Of a DNA stretch of 64,000 nucleotides, positions 1 to 8,382 are shown piece after piece. This stretch comes from Irpex lacteus (lineage: Eukaryota > Basidiomycota > Agaricomycetes > Polyporales > Irpicaceae), in NCBI GenBank assembly GCA_001986395.2, contig MQVO02000068.1, positions 1 through 64,000 of the forward strand, read 5' to 3'. Position numbers and translations under genes: made by a program. The notes under the pieces were generated by a model. It did no database searches. It had not been told where the DNA came from and was given only the letters and a program-made list of their open reading frames with translations. The number at the start of each line of letters is the position of its first letter. Within the stretch, counting starts at the first letter, position 1.

Positions 1-98
1 ACCTAACCTAACCTAACCTAACCTAAACCTAACCTAACCTAACCTAACCTAACCTAACCTAACCTAACCTAACCTAACCCTAACCTAACCTAACCTAA
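1..98. repeat. Telomere array (CCTAA)n, chromosome left end
   Basis: The first 98 bases are about 19 head-to-tail copies of CCTAA (TTAGG on the other strand), with one CCTAAA variant near base 21-26 and one CCCTAA variant near 76-80. C-rich strand at the 5' end is the expected polarity for a left chromosome end. The period is 5, not the 6 (TTAGGG) usual in filamentous fungi. The unit also recurs inside at 1939-1948 and 2708-2722. Confidence 0.95.
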
Positions 99-345
99 TG
101 GGAGACGGTGACTTGCGTTGAGTCCCAAATGCAACTCCGCGCTCATGCGTGCGATCAATTTACAAACACGTCGAGCTCTGAGGTAACGGGGCCGGGGACA
201 TCGAGGTGCGATTATCTCCCTTCGCCTTTCTCATCCACTACAAAGACGCAAGCGGTGTAATCCTTTTTAGTCAACCTGTCCGTCGATATATAGACTCGCT
301 CACTTTCACCTCGAGCAACTTTCTCCAACTCCCTCCTCAGCAACG

Positions 346-917
346 ATGTCGTCCGCCACCGCGGGTAACCTTGGTACTCGTGTAGTTGTCTACACAAACA
401 ACTTCGCGATCAAGACTCTGCCAAGAATTACATATTACCAATACGATTGTAAGTAGCTCAGATGTCTATAGCATCATACCATCAATCGACTCACGCGGTC
501 TTCACTGCATTCTTCAGTAGTGGGTAAGTACATGGATTGTCAATCTCGGATCTGGCTCACGGAGGCCCTTCATTCACTTGTCTGCTGCAGTCGTAGCACA
601 CCAAGTTGATGGAAGTCCTTCTAAGGTCGTGCCGCCTGGCCCGAAGTGTAGAGAGATCATCGAGCGTATGCAAGATACGCATATCGCCGTCTTCACTCCG
701 CGAGCCATCTCTGATGGGGGCAAGTTACTTTACTGGAGTCAACGTATTGAGAGGAAGCAGGTACGTCTGACTTGATTACTACGCATCGTGTATTATGTCT
801 GCTACATATGTAACCTGGCTGATTGCTGCTTCCAGTTTGATGTCAATTTGGCCAAAAATCCGAACTCGAAGTTTGGAAAGTTCAGTGTTCAGGTCACCCC
901 AGTTCAAGTAATCGAAG
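346..917 (+). pseudogene. Argonaute N-terminal fragment, 3'-truncated
   Basis: Spliced exons 346-448, a 6-nt micro-exon 518-523, 591-760 and 836-917 join in frame with GT...AG borders. The product starts MSSATAGNLGTRVVVYTNNF and continues through TYYQYD, KCREIIERMQ, AVFTPRAISDGGKLLYW and FDVNLAKN...GKFSVQ. This matches the order of motifs in the Argonaute N domain (the strand after a TNxF/YxYD start, a 'REIIERLQ'-type helix, then 'VYDGxKxLY'). Argonaute binds small guide RNA in RNA silencing. The PAZ, MID and PIWI domains are absent: at about base 918 the sequence switches to a repeat also found at 2521. It is therefore a broken gene capped by the telomere on one side and the subtelomeric repeat on the other. 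Recognition is from motif memory; no search was possible. No frameshift is seen inside the retained part, so loss may be recent. Confidence 0.65.
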
Positions 918-1950
918 TAGTTTTCACGGCACGGTCAAGTTCGATGTTGCTTTGTCAGGGCGATATCTTGGCTGATGACATCTAGCATACCTCATAAACA
1001 CTACCAAACAACTCGACTCTTTGATCACGCATCGCAACACGTCGCGGAGCCGTTGCCAAAGACACAATCCTTCTTAGCCTAGCAATGCCTAGCCTACCCC
1101 ATAACCTCTTGACCAATGAGCTTCAACGTGTTGATGCGAAGGAGCTACTCAAGCCTTGCAGAGTAAAAGCAGAAAATTTGTATCAGGATGAGGTGAATTC
1201 TTGCTCTATCTGGCAACTCTGTCCTTCCTCGCGGGGGATGCACCGATCGCGTGATCCTGCACATGCCGGATGAAAGGATCAAAGGCGGGAAGAACCGGTG
1301 CTCTACCTGGCAACTCTGTCCTCCCTCGCGGAAGATGCGCGGATCGCGTGCTCATCTTGGCTGATAACATCTAGCATACCTCATAAACACTACCAAACAA
1401 CTCGACTCTGTGATCACGCATCGCAACACGTCGCGGAGCCGTTGCCAAAGACACAATCCTTCTTAGCCTAGCAATGCCTAGCCTACCCCATAACCTCTTG
1501 ACCAATGAGCTTCAACGTGTTGATGCGAAGGAGCTACTCAAGCCTTGCAGAGTAAAAGCAGAAAATTTGTATCAGGATGAGGTGAATTCTTGCTCTATCT
1601 GGCAACTCTGTCCTTCCTCGCGGGGGATGCACCGATCGCGTGATCCTGCACATGCCGGATGAAAGGATCAAAGGCGGGAAGAACCGGTGCTCTACCTGGC
1701 AACTCTGTCCTCCCTCGCGGAAGATGCGCGGATCGCGTGCTCATCTTGGCTGATAACATCTAGCATACCTCATAAACACTACCAAACAACTCGACTCTGT
1801 GATCACGCATCACAACACGTCGCGGAGCCGTTGCCAAAGACACAATCCTTCTTAGCCTAGCAATGCCTAGCCTATCCCATAACCCGTTGCCAAAGACACA
1901 ATCCTTCTTAGCCTAGCAATGCCTAGCCTATCCCATAACCTAACCTAACG
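918..1950. repeat. Subtelomeric 389-bp tandem repeat with interstitial telomere units
   Basis: Two near-identical 389-bp units (about 964-1352 and 1353-1741) are followed by a third partial unit (1742-1884) and a 56-bp partial copy (1885-1940). That ends in CCTAACCTAA (1939-1948). Each unit contains two imperfect copies of a segment reading LYLATLSxLAxDAxIA if translated, so the unit may derive from coding DNA. The 62-aa open frames in it are repeated only because the unit is. A further 80-bp piece of the same unit lies at 2125-2192. Confidence 0.85.
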
Positions 1951-2056
1951 TTATAGGAACCTCGGTTGACACGTGTGTTTGGGCGCTAATTACAAGCTCA
2001 AGGTCACCTGAACCCCAAGCCCAACTGAATCCTATGTACTCTTTTCTATAGCATAG
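1951..2056. repeat. Dispersed repeat, copy 1 (pair with 3871-3972)
   Basis: This roughly 105-bp stretch (starting TTATAGGAACC, ending CTATAGCAT) aligns end to end with 3871-3972. The second copy differs mainly by C-to-T and G-to-A changes. It lies directly after the interstitial telomere units at 1939-1948. Confidence 0.6.
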
Positions 2057-2192
2057 TACAACGAGAACTTATGGTACAGACAAGCTTGGGAATGGAGAAG
2101 ATGACTTTTTGACCAGACATCCCAACACGTCGCGGAGCCGTTGCCAAAGACACAATCCTTCTCAGCCTGGCAATGTCTAGCCTACCCCATAA

Positions 2193-2324
2193 CTCAGCTC
2201 CGTGCGCAACAGCACAGAGGCGTTGAAAGGCATGGCTTCTCATGTTGAGAAGTTGCTTGAGGAGATGTCAGTGTGGCATAGGGATTGGATCCGGAGGCAG
2301 GAGTGCCCCTGCAGTTCAGTGTGA
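2193..2324 (+). pseudogene. Coding-like 43-codon gene fragment, unidentified
   Basis: The frame has no start codon and is bounded by a stop just upstream. It reads NSTEALKGMASHVEKLLEEM then SVWHRDWIRRQECPC and stops at 2322-2324. The composition (amphipathic helix, Trp, paired Cys) looks like the C-terminal tail of a real protein. It sits between two partial copies of the subtelomeric repeat, so it is probably a trapped gene end. I do not recognise the family. Confidence 0.3.
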
Positions 2325-2520
2325 GGAAGAAATAGAGATGGGTTCGCTCTGACTCCTTGCTCAATTTTCGTGTGTTTTGTTTTGTTGTGCAATGTCTTCT
2401 AATAACAATCTGTTGTTTGGTCCTGATAACACTCAGTGCTGAGTACTAGTGAGTGTGCTTCGGTGTTGACGACTTGGAGACCGTGGAGATGCCGTTCTAT
2501 GTGGTATCCATGCGCAATGG

Positions 2521-2722
2521 TAGTTTTCACGGCACGGTCAAGTTCGATGTTGCTTCGTCAGGGCGATATCTTGGCTGATGACATCTAGCATACCTCATAA
2601 ACACTACCAAACAACTCGACTCTTTGACCACGCATCGCAACACATCGCGGAGCTGTTGCCAAAGACACAATCCTTCTTAGCCTAGCAATGCCTAGCCTAC
2701 CCCATAACCTAACCTAACCTAA
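2521..2722. repeat. Subtelomeric repeat copy ending in three CCTAA units
   Basis: Bases 2521-2709 repeat 918-1106 almost exactly, including the boundary where the Argonaute fragment stops. They run directly into (CCTAA)3 at 2708-2722, in the same orientation as the terminal telomere. This is consistent with a former chromosome end that later received more distal DNA. Confidence 0.8.
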
Positions 2723-3150
2723 AGTGCGACAAAAGTGCGACCATATGCCACAGAGTGCGACAAAAGTGCGACCAAGTGCGACAAAAAGTGCGACAAGGTG
2801 CGACAAAAGTGCGACCATATGCCACAGAGTGCGACAAAAGTGCGACCAAGTGCGACAAAAAGTGCGACAAAAGTGCGACCAAAAGTGCGACAGCGACAAC
2901 GTATATTAGCTTATATGCGCATGAGTATAATCTTAGGTGCGACAAAAGTGCGACCATATGCCACAGAGTGCGACAAAAGTGCGACCAAGTGCGACAAAAA
3001 GTGCGACAAGGTGCGACAAAAGTGCGACCATATGCCACAGAGTGCGACAAAAGTGCGACCAAGTGCGACAAAAAGTGCGACAAAAGTGCGACCAAAAGTG
3101 CGACAGCGACGACGTATATTAGCTTATATGCGCGTGAGTATAATCTTAGG
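2723..3150. repeat. GTGCGACAAAA minisatellite in two 213-bp higher-order units
   Basis: The array is built from GTGCGACAAAA / GTGCGACC blocks. Two higher-order copies (2723-2935 and 2936-3150) each end with the same non-repetitive tag (gcgacRacgtatattagcttatatgcgc). All long open frames here are repeat artefacts (SATKVRP-type reading). A degenerate form of the tag recurs at 3846-3872. Confidence 0.85.
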
Positions 3151-3350
3151 GTCTAAGACTCCAGCATCCGGTCGCTACTCGCCATTACTGCATGATACAA
3201 TGTAACGATGAGCTCAAGCAGTGGTTGCACCAACCATCAAGACCTAGTGTTGTGAATCACAGTGTCTTGCATGTTGGCCACCTCGGACGACAAATACCGA
3301 CACCAAGGTTGCAGGTTATGAGGTAGGCCAGGCATTGCCAGGCTACTCTT

Positions 3351-3847
3351 CTACTCTTCTTGCACTGAATAATATGCCCTCATTATTGTGTCTGGTGTTT
3401 GGAAGAGTCTTGGTAATGATGACGATGATGTCAATCCAAATATAGCAATAACAATGCTGAACATAGTGACAACAATGGTGACAACAGCAGTGACAACGAC
3501 AACGACAGTGACAAACGGTGACAACAATAGTGACAACAGCAGTGACAACGACAACACCAACAATATCACAAATCAAGTGTAGTGACAATGATAATAACAG
3601 TGACAATTTTGAAAGTAATAAACACAACGACTACAACAATGACCACAACGCTAGTGACAACAGTCAACCAATATTATAATAGTAATGAACAGTCTCAAGA
3701 GAATAACAATATAGAGAATGCAATGGATGTGGTAAGCAATGAGAGATGCCATATGGGAGTGTGTCTTGCCCATATATGGGTGCGTCTGGTTTATGTAAGC
3801 AGACCAGACGCAATAATGAGGGCATATTATTCAGTGCAAGAAGAGTA
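3351..3847. mobile_element. MITE-like non-autonomous DNA element with about 48-bp TIRs
   Basis: Bases 3351-3398 (CTACTCTTCTTGCACTGAAT...) and 3799-3847 are near-perfect inverted repeats that differ at only a couple of positions in 48. Both ends abut TA, compatible with a Tc1/mariner-type TA target. The interior (about 3465-3665) is a degenerate GTGACAAC array and no transposase is present, so the element would need to be moved in trans. Next to the right end lies a 12-bp-stem hairpin (3781-3811). Confidence 0.65.
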
Positions 3848-3870
3848 GCTTATAAGTTCATGAGTATTAT

Positions 3871-3972
3871 ATTAGGAACCACAGTTGATACATGTGTTTG
3901 AGTACTGATTGTCACTTCAAGATCATCTGAACTTCAAACTCAACTGAATTCTACGTACTCTTCTACAGCATT
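3871..3972. repeat. Dispersed repeat, copy 2 (AT-shifted)
   Basis: Counterpart of 1951-2056. Most differences are transitions towards A/T, for example gacacgtg in copy 1 against gatacatg here. The copy lies immediately outside the right end of the MITE-like element. Confidence 0.6.
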
Positions 3973-4071
3973 GCAATCTTATCTACACGGCTTATCTTAT
4001 CCGTTGTACAGTTCAGATAAGAAATGTGCTTAGATAACATCTTGACATTCTGAATATTACATAATCATTCT

Positions 4072-4440
4072 GTTGGAAACAGTGCCAGCTCACAAATAAT
4101 AAATTGAATGTGGCACCATTATTTGTGGTACCACTATTTAAATTTATTGTGACTGACCTGCCCTAAATCAAGTGGTCTGTGCACAATTCCTGAATCTATA
4201 TAAACTCTCACTGAGCATGCTCTCATCTCTCATCATGTTTCCCAAGTTGTGACTGAGCTAGCACACCACATAAGCCACCTTAGTCATTCACAGCCTTACA
4301 CTATTCTTTACCAATCATCTACTCTGAAGTTCCTATTTTATATTAGTCATCCATCAAGGTTAGTTGCTATCTGTCTTGAACTCTCTCTCTGCTCACATCT
4401 CTATCTCTATTCAAAGCTCCTATCTCTGTGACTATTTTTG
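4072..4440 (+). other. AT-rich, possibly LTR-derived stretch with TATA box
   Basis: The stretch begins TGTTGGAAACAGTG, a form common at 5' ends of fungal LTRs. It contains a clear TATA box (CTATATAAAC near 4197-4206) followed by a pyrimidine-rich leader. I could not find a matching CA-3' end, a primer binding site, or gag/pol sequence, so an LTR is only a suggestion. It could equally be the promoter and leader of the small gene starting at 4452. Confidence 0.25.
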
Positions 4441-4451
4441 AGCAAGTGAAT

Positions 4452-4714
4452 ATGACAGAAGTCAATGTCAATGTACCAGTGAGTTTTGACAGAACAACAA
4501 AAGCACACCACTGACATCATTTCATCTGAAGCTTAACAAACCTGCTCCAGTTTGTCTGTGTATTACTCATGGCAACGTCAATGTCACAATCAATGTGAAC
4601 ATTGCAGGCACACATACTGGGCTGCAGGTCCATGTGAACAAGTCTGTTGAGGTTGTCATGGCTGAGCCAGAGCCTGAAGATGTAGAGATGACAGACAGCA
4701 CAGCCAATAATTAG
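4452..4714 (+). CDS. Possible small two-exon gene, 69 aa, unknown
   Basis: Exons 4452-4478 and 4532-4714 join in phase 0 across a 53-bp GTGAGT...AAG intron. The product starts MTEVNVNVP, continues with CITHGNVNVTINVNIAG, and ends with an acidic tail MAEPEPEDVEMTDSTANN. A TATA box lies about 250 bp upstream (4197). The alternating hydrophobic pattern and acidic C-terminus look more coding-like than the surrounding AT-rich DNA, but the protein matches nothing I recognise and the acceptor is weak. It may be a remnant of a retroelement-captured gene. Confidence 0.3.
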
Positions 4715-4929
4715 AATGAGGTAAATGCTTCAGCTATTACCCTACACAATGTTCAGTGACAGAGGTTTATAGTAAATCTAGGTTCGTGCACTAGGTAGAA
4801 TGACTCTGGTCAACAATAGCAGAGATAGTGATGTTAGCTTGCAATAACTTACAGTTTCGTCAATACAACTTAATATTTTTTATCACAAACTATCGGAATT
4901 TCCATCCACATGCTGTCATGCACAAGCAC

Positions 4930-5215
4930 ACCACAGCCGGCTGAGCCGACCATCTCGAGCAGCTGCACTTGAGCAGACAGGAATTCTGACTCAGCTCTGC
5001 TCGAGACCTCAAAGGAACGCCGAGCGCCCGGCGCACTCGAGAGATCGAGACCCAGGTGCAGTATAGCCGGCTAAGCCGGCCATCTTGCAACTTGAGCAGC
5101 TGTGCACGAGATTGGCGGAATTTCCGGCAGCGCAACCACTGGGCGAGCGAGCGAGCTTGGAAGTCGCGCGTACTCGCAGGTGCCATATCGCCGGCTAAGC
5201 CGGCCACCTCCGTCT
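4930..5215. repeat. Array of GCCGGCTAAGCCGGC palindromic motifs
   Basis: Three copies of the palindrome-like motif GCCGGCTRAGCCGGCCAYCT occur at about 4934, 5063 and 5189, roughly 127 bp apart, with similar flanks (gagcagctg). Two more copies are at 7969 and 8043. The block marks the switch from AT-rich to CpG-rich DNA. Function unknown. Confidence 0.55.
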
Positions 5216-5299
5216 CTCGTCTCGTCTAGCATCGAGAGGGCCATGCGGGGTACGCGAGCTAGTAGTGTAGTTTCATTCAAATATAGCAAGTATATACAA

Positions 5300-7965
5300 C
5301 ATTATTAATACAGCGACATACCATTACGAATACCCCATACAAATCGAGCGTATGGCTTGCCAGATGGCCTCGCTCCGTCATCTCACCGCGTGTCGCGCGT
5401 CGCGCATCCAACGCACATGGTACGCGTCCGCCATATTCGCGCGCACTCGCTCAGACTCGCCCACAATCGAGCAGCTGACACGCGTGACGGCCAGAGAACC
5501 CGTCTGCTGGACTTCGGATAGAGCAGGCGTAAGCGTAGGTGACGGCGCGCGCTGCGAGCGACCTGTCGATAGCGAAGTAGTTCACTACGGCCAGGGAATA
5601 GACGTCTAAAGCGGACGCGGAGCCGTCGTGCGCTGAATACGTTAGCGCAACGAGGGTGGATGAACGGAGCTCTATTGAGAAGACTGGGCAGACCGTGTTC
5701 TCGCTCTTCCAGACAACAACCAAGCTGATGGAGAATGCAAGGAGGGGGATGGACGAGAGTGTGCGCAAGAGGGTGAATAAGACGGGGTGCGAGAGGCAAC
5801 AAGTGCGGCGGCGAGACAGCGAGACGATTGGATAGAATCACATCGGCTGGTCCTAGGATGCTAGCCAACGCCGCTGTGCCAAGATGCAACAATGCGAGAG
5901 AGTGGACAATGCATCTGACGGAATGGTAGGGGGCACGAAGACAACTTGAATGGACGGTGTGGAGATGGGAGAGTATAGCAGGACGCAAGAAGGGACGGAG
6001 AGAGCAGGGGAACGCGACGTGAATGAGAAGGTACTACTTACTAGGCATCAACGATGACCTCTCCTCTCTGCGACCTCACACCTGTACCTCCTATCCGCGT
6101 GCTTGTCGATGAAGGTTTGAGGATGACGGACTGTAACCAGTTGGAGGATGATTGTTGGAGGGGACGAAGAAGAGGAGGATCGGGGTGGTGTAACAGCGGC
6201 TCTAGGACTGTGAAGGCGAGACGACGTCGGGCGAGCGGGTGAATAGTCGAGATCGAGGCGGTTGGCCATGGTTGCGAAGGTGGGTTGTGTCGTGCTGTGT
6301 CGCCGCTGTTTGTCTTCAGAGGGACAAGAACATCGTATGAGAGGGAGGTCGTCGTCGTGGATAGAACAGCGCGCAGCCTGAAGCACAAGATGTTGAACGA
6401 GATGGAGTTCTTGCTCGTGGTGTGTGTACTGAGAAGACTTGCTCGTTCATCCTGGACATAGAAAGTAATCGTATTAGCTGACAGACATAGGACACACCCG
6501 GAGCGTACGTACCTTCGACCGTTAACTTCAGAGTACTCATCGTTAGCCTTTATCGTCTCCTCCGTCGCGTCCTACTTCACTGAGGCTGGAGTTACGTCGA
6601 GAGGTCCAAAACCAAGTCGAGGACGTTGAGGGCACGGCGTCGCGACAAGCGAGGAGGTAGTGGTAAATTGTAGTAGGAGGCCAGCGAAACGAGGAGAGGA
6701 GAATCTTGCGTCGCCGCAAGCGCGTCGAGTCGTAGTGGCGTTCAGGTGGTCTCAAATCCGAAGTTGCCCATGTGCCCGACGGGTCGTTCCAGTCAACGAG
6801 AGAAGACGTTGTGTTCGTGGTAGTAGGACGGTGAGATGTACGGCGCCTATCGAATAAGCCTGGTACGGAATATAGACGACCGAGAATGGTGAAGCATCAT
6901 CGATGAGGTCGGAGTAGAGGTGGGTTGATGGTGGACGGGTGGAGGAAGAATGAACGCAACGACGACGGCGTTGATGCACGGACGTTGTCGAAGCGTTTGT
7001 TCACGCTACCGCCGTCGTCGTTGCCATTCGTCTTGTTGCTGCTGCTAGGTCAGGCGGTGTCGAGGGGGTAGTTAGGCGGGTTGTGTGCTGTCATGTCCTC
7101 ACGGTACGTCGAGTTTGTTGTTACTGGTGCCCAAGCTATCTTCCGGCGAACCATGTGCTTGACCTCGTCTCATTGTCGTTGTAGTGAGAGCGGGGAGAAT
7201 GTCTGTGCGAGCTGAGTGTCAGTCACTGAGTAATGTTATGTTAGAACGAGGTCGTTGTGACATACCGGTACCGTTTTCAGGGGAGTTGGTGAAGCCTGTG
7301 GGCAGAAAGCGTCGACGAGATCAAAGACTCCAGTGGGTGGGTTGCGTTGGATGGATGTGCCTGAGAGTACCTGAGAGCGAGTGATTTCGAGAACACTGAG
7401 CGTGTTTTGTCCATGGACGAGATCGCCTCGCCCGATCTGTATACTATGCACTGGTACTTATCGCTTCTCGCCACGACGACCATGTCTTCCTCTGAAGAAG
7501 CTCAACCTCTCGACGCTCACATGTTCCACTTCCTCGTCCACCCATCACAAGAACAGGAGCACCACCGCCCACGCTGATCATGACGATGAGGACGAACCCG
7601 CATACGATCATTCAGAAGACAGAGACACGACCTCTCAACATACTATCCACTCACTTGGAAGTCAACACCAGCGACGTACACGACATTGAAGCATCCGCTA
7701 TAACCCCCCTGACGCTAATACGACAGGGCCTGGCAAGTACGAACTGGGACTCGCGCACGTACACGGTGGACACCGACTTTAGCTCAGACCATGACGCGGA
7801 CGACCGGAGTTTGTTCATGCAGAGATTGGAGGACTCAGCACAAGATAATACCCTCAAAGCTCGCAGCGACGCCGACTGTGTCGACAGTACTAGTATCTAT
7901 CAGCGGTCCGCGACCATACCTATCCTTACTTCGGCCGTTCGCAGGCTAGGAAAGCCACCAAAGGA
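5300..7965. other. GC-rich region without a secure gene
   Basis: Several coding-like stretches are visible but do not assemble. On minus, an ATG in good context (ACCATGG, 6269) opens MANRLDLDYSPARPTSSRLH, and 5451-5768 reads as a hydrophobic, membrane-like segment. On plus, 5602-5835 lacks a start but reads SSIEKTGQTVFSLFQTTTKL. On plus again, near 6330-6440, it reads TARSLKHKMLNEMEFLL. Competing reading on both strands, many in-frame stops and the flanking palindromic motifs suggest a decayed gene or a gene whose exons I cannot place. Confidence 0.3.
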
Positions 7966-7978
7966 CCTGGCCGGATAA
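7580..7978 (+). CDS. Possible exon of an unknown acidic protein
   Basis: An open frame of 132 codons reads DVHDIEASAITPLTLIRQG, then SSDHDADDRSLFMQRLEDSA, and stops at 7976-7978. Its Asp/Ser-rich hydrophilic composition is coding-like. A separate upstream frame starting at 7412 (MDEIASPDLYTMHWYL) could be an earlier exon, but the splice is not clear. No family recognised. The stop falls inside a GCCGGATAAGCCGGCC palindrome. Confidence 0.25.
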   Translation: MTMRTNPHTIIQKTETRPLNILSTHLEVNTSDVHDIEASAITPLTLIRQGLASTNWDSRTYTVDTDFSSDHDADDRSLFMQRLEDSAQDNTLKARSDADCVDSTSIYQRSATIPILTSAVRRLGKPPKDLAG

Positions 7979-8062
7979 GCCGGCCACCTCTATCCTACGA
8001 CGAGACACTAGCTACGCGAATACATAACCGCAATGTAAAGTGATCGGCTATGCCGGCCATCT
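7966..8062. repeat. Two further GCCGG...GCCGGCC palindromic motifs
   Basis: Copies at about 7969 (GGCCGGATAAGCCGGCCACC) and 8043 (TCGGCTATGCCGGCCATC) match the array at 4930-5215 in the same orientation, so the gene-poor GC-rich region is bracketed by them. The rest of 7979-8382 holds nothing else and is presumably the 3' UTR/flank of the minus-strand gene ending at 8383. Confidence 0.5.
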
Positions 8063-8382
8063 CTGTTCTTAGTGCGTAGGCTGACACAATCGCATCTGAG
8101 TACACACATTATGATTATCGCTACAAGAAAGTACACATTAGTACAGGGTATAACAAGACGACAGCGATACGACTATTTACAACCATGGGTATAAGCACGC
8201 GAGGTATCGAAAGCGAATTAGCGAGTAGACGACGACAGTAAGTTAAGATCAAGACAACGTGACGTGAGACGAGAACAATGGCGACAGTGATATAAAGATG
8301 CAATAAGTAAGCAAATGCAAAGAAGTCCATATCAAGTCCGCGAATGGCTTCATTAGCGATACCAAAAGTCCAGTCGAATGTC

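Noticed and set aside
1085..1662. Two identical 62-codon frames
   Set aside because: They are identical because the 389-bp subtelomeric unit is duplicated. Composition is not convincing and no introns or homology are evident.
2723..3150. CRISPR-like array
   Set aside because: Repeat blocks are abutting and vary in length, with no regular unique spacers and no cas genes, and the host is a eukaryote.
2709..3205. Several overlapping open frames of 61-156 codons on both strands
   Set aside because: They are readings of the GTGCGAC minisatellite; all frames stay open because the repeat lacks stop codons.
5383..5988. A 201-codon minus-strand frame
   Set aside because: It lies in GC-rich DNA where several frames stay open, has an unbalanced His/Arg/Leu composition, and conflicts with two other coding-like readings. 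Kept only as part of an unresolved region.
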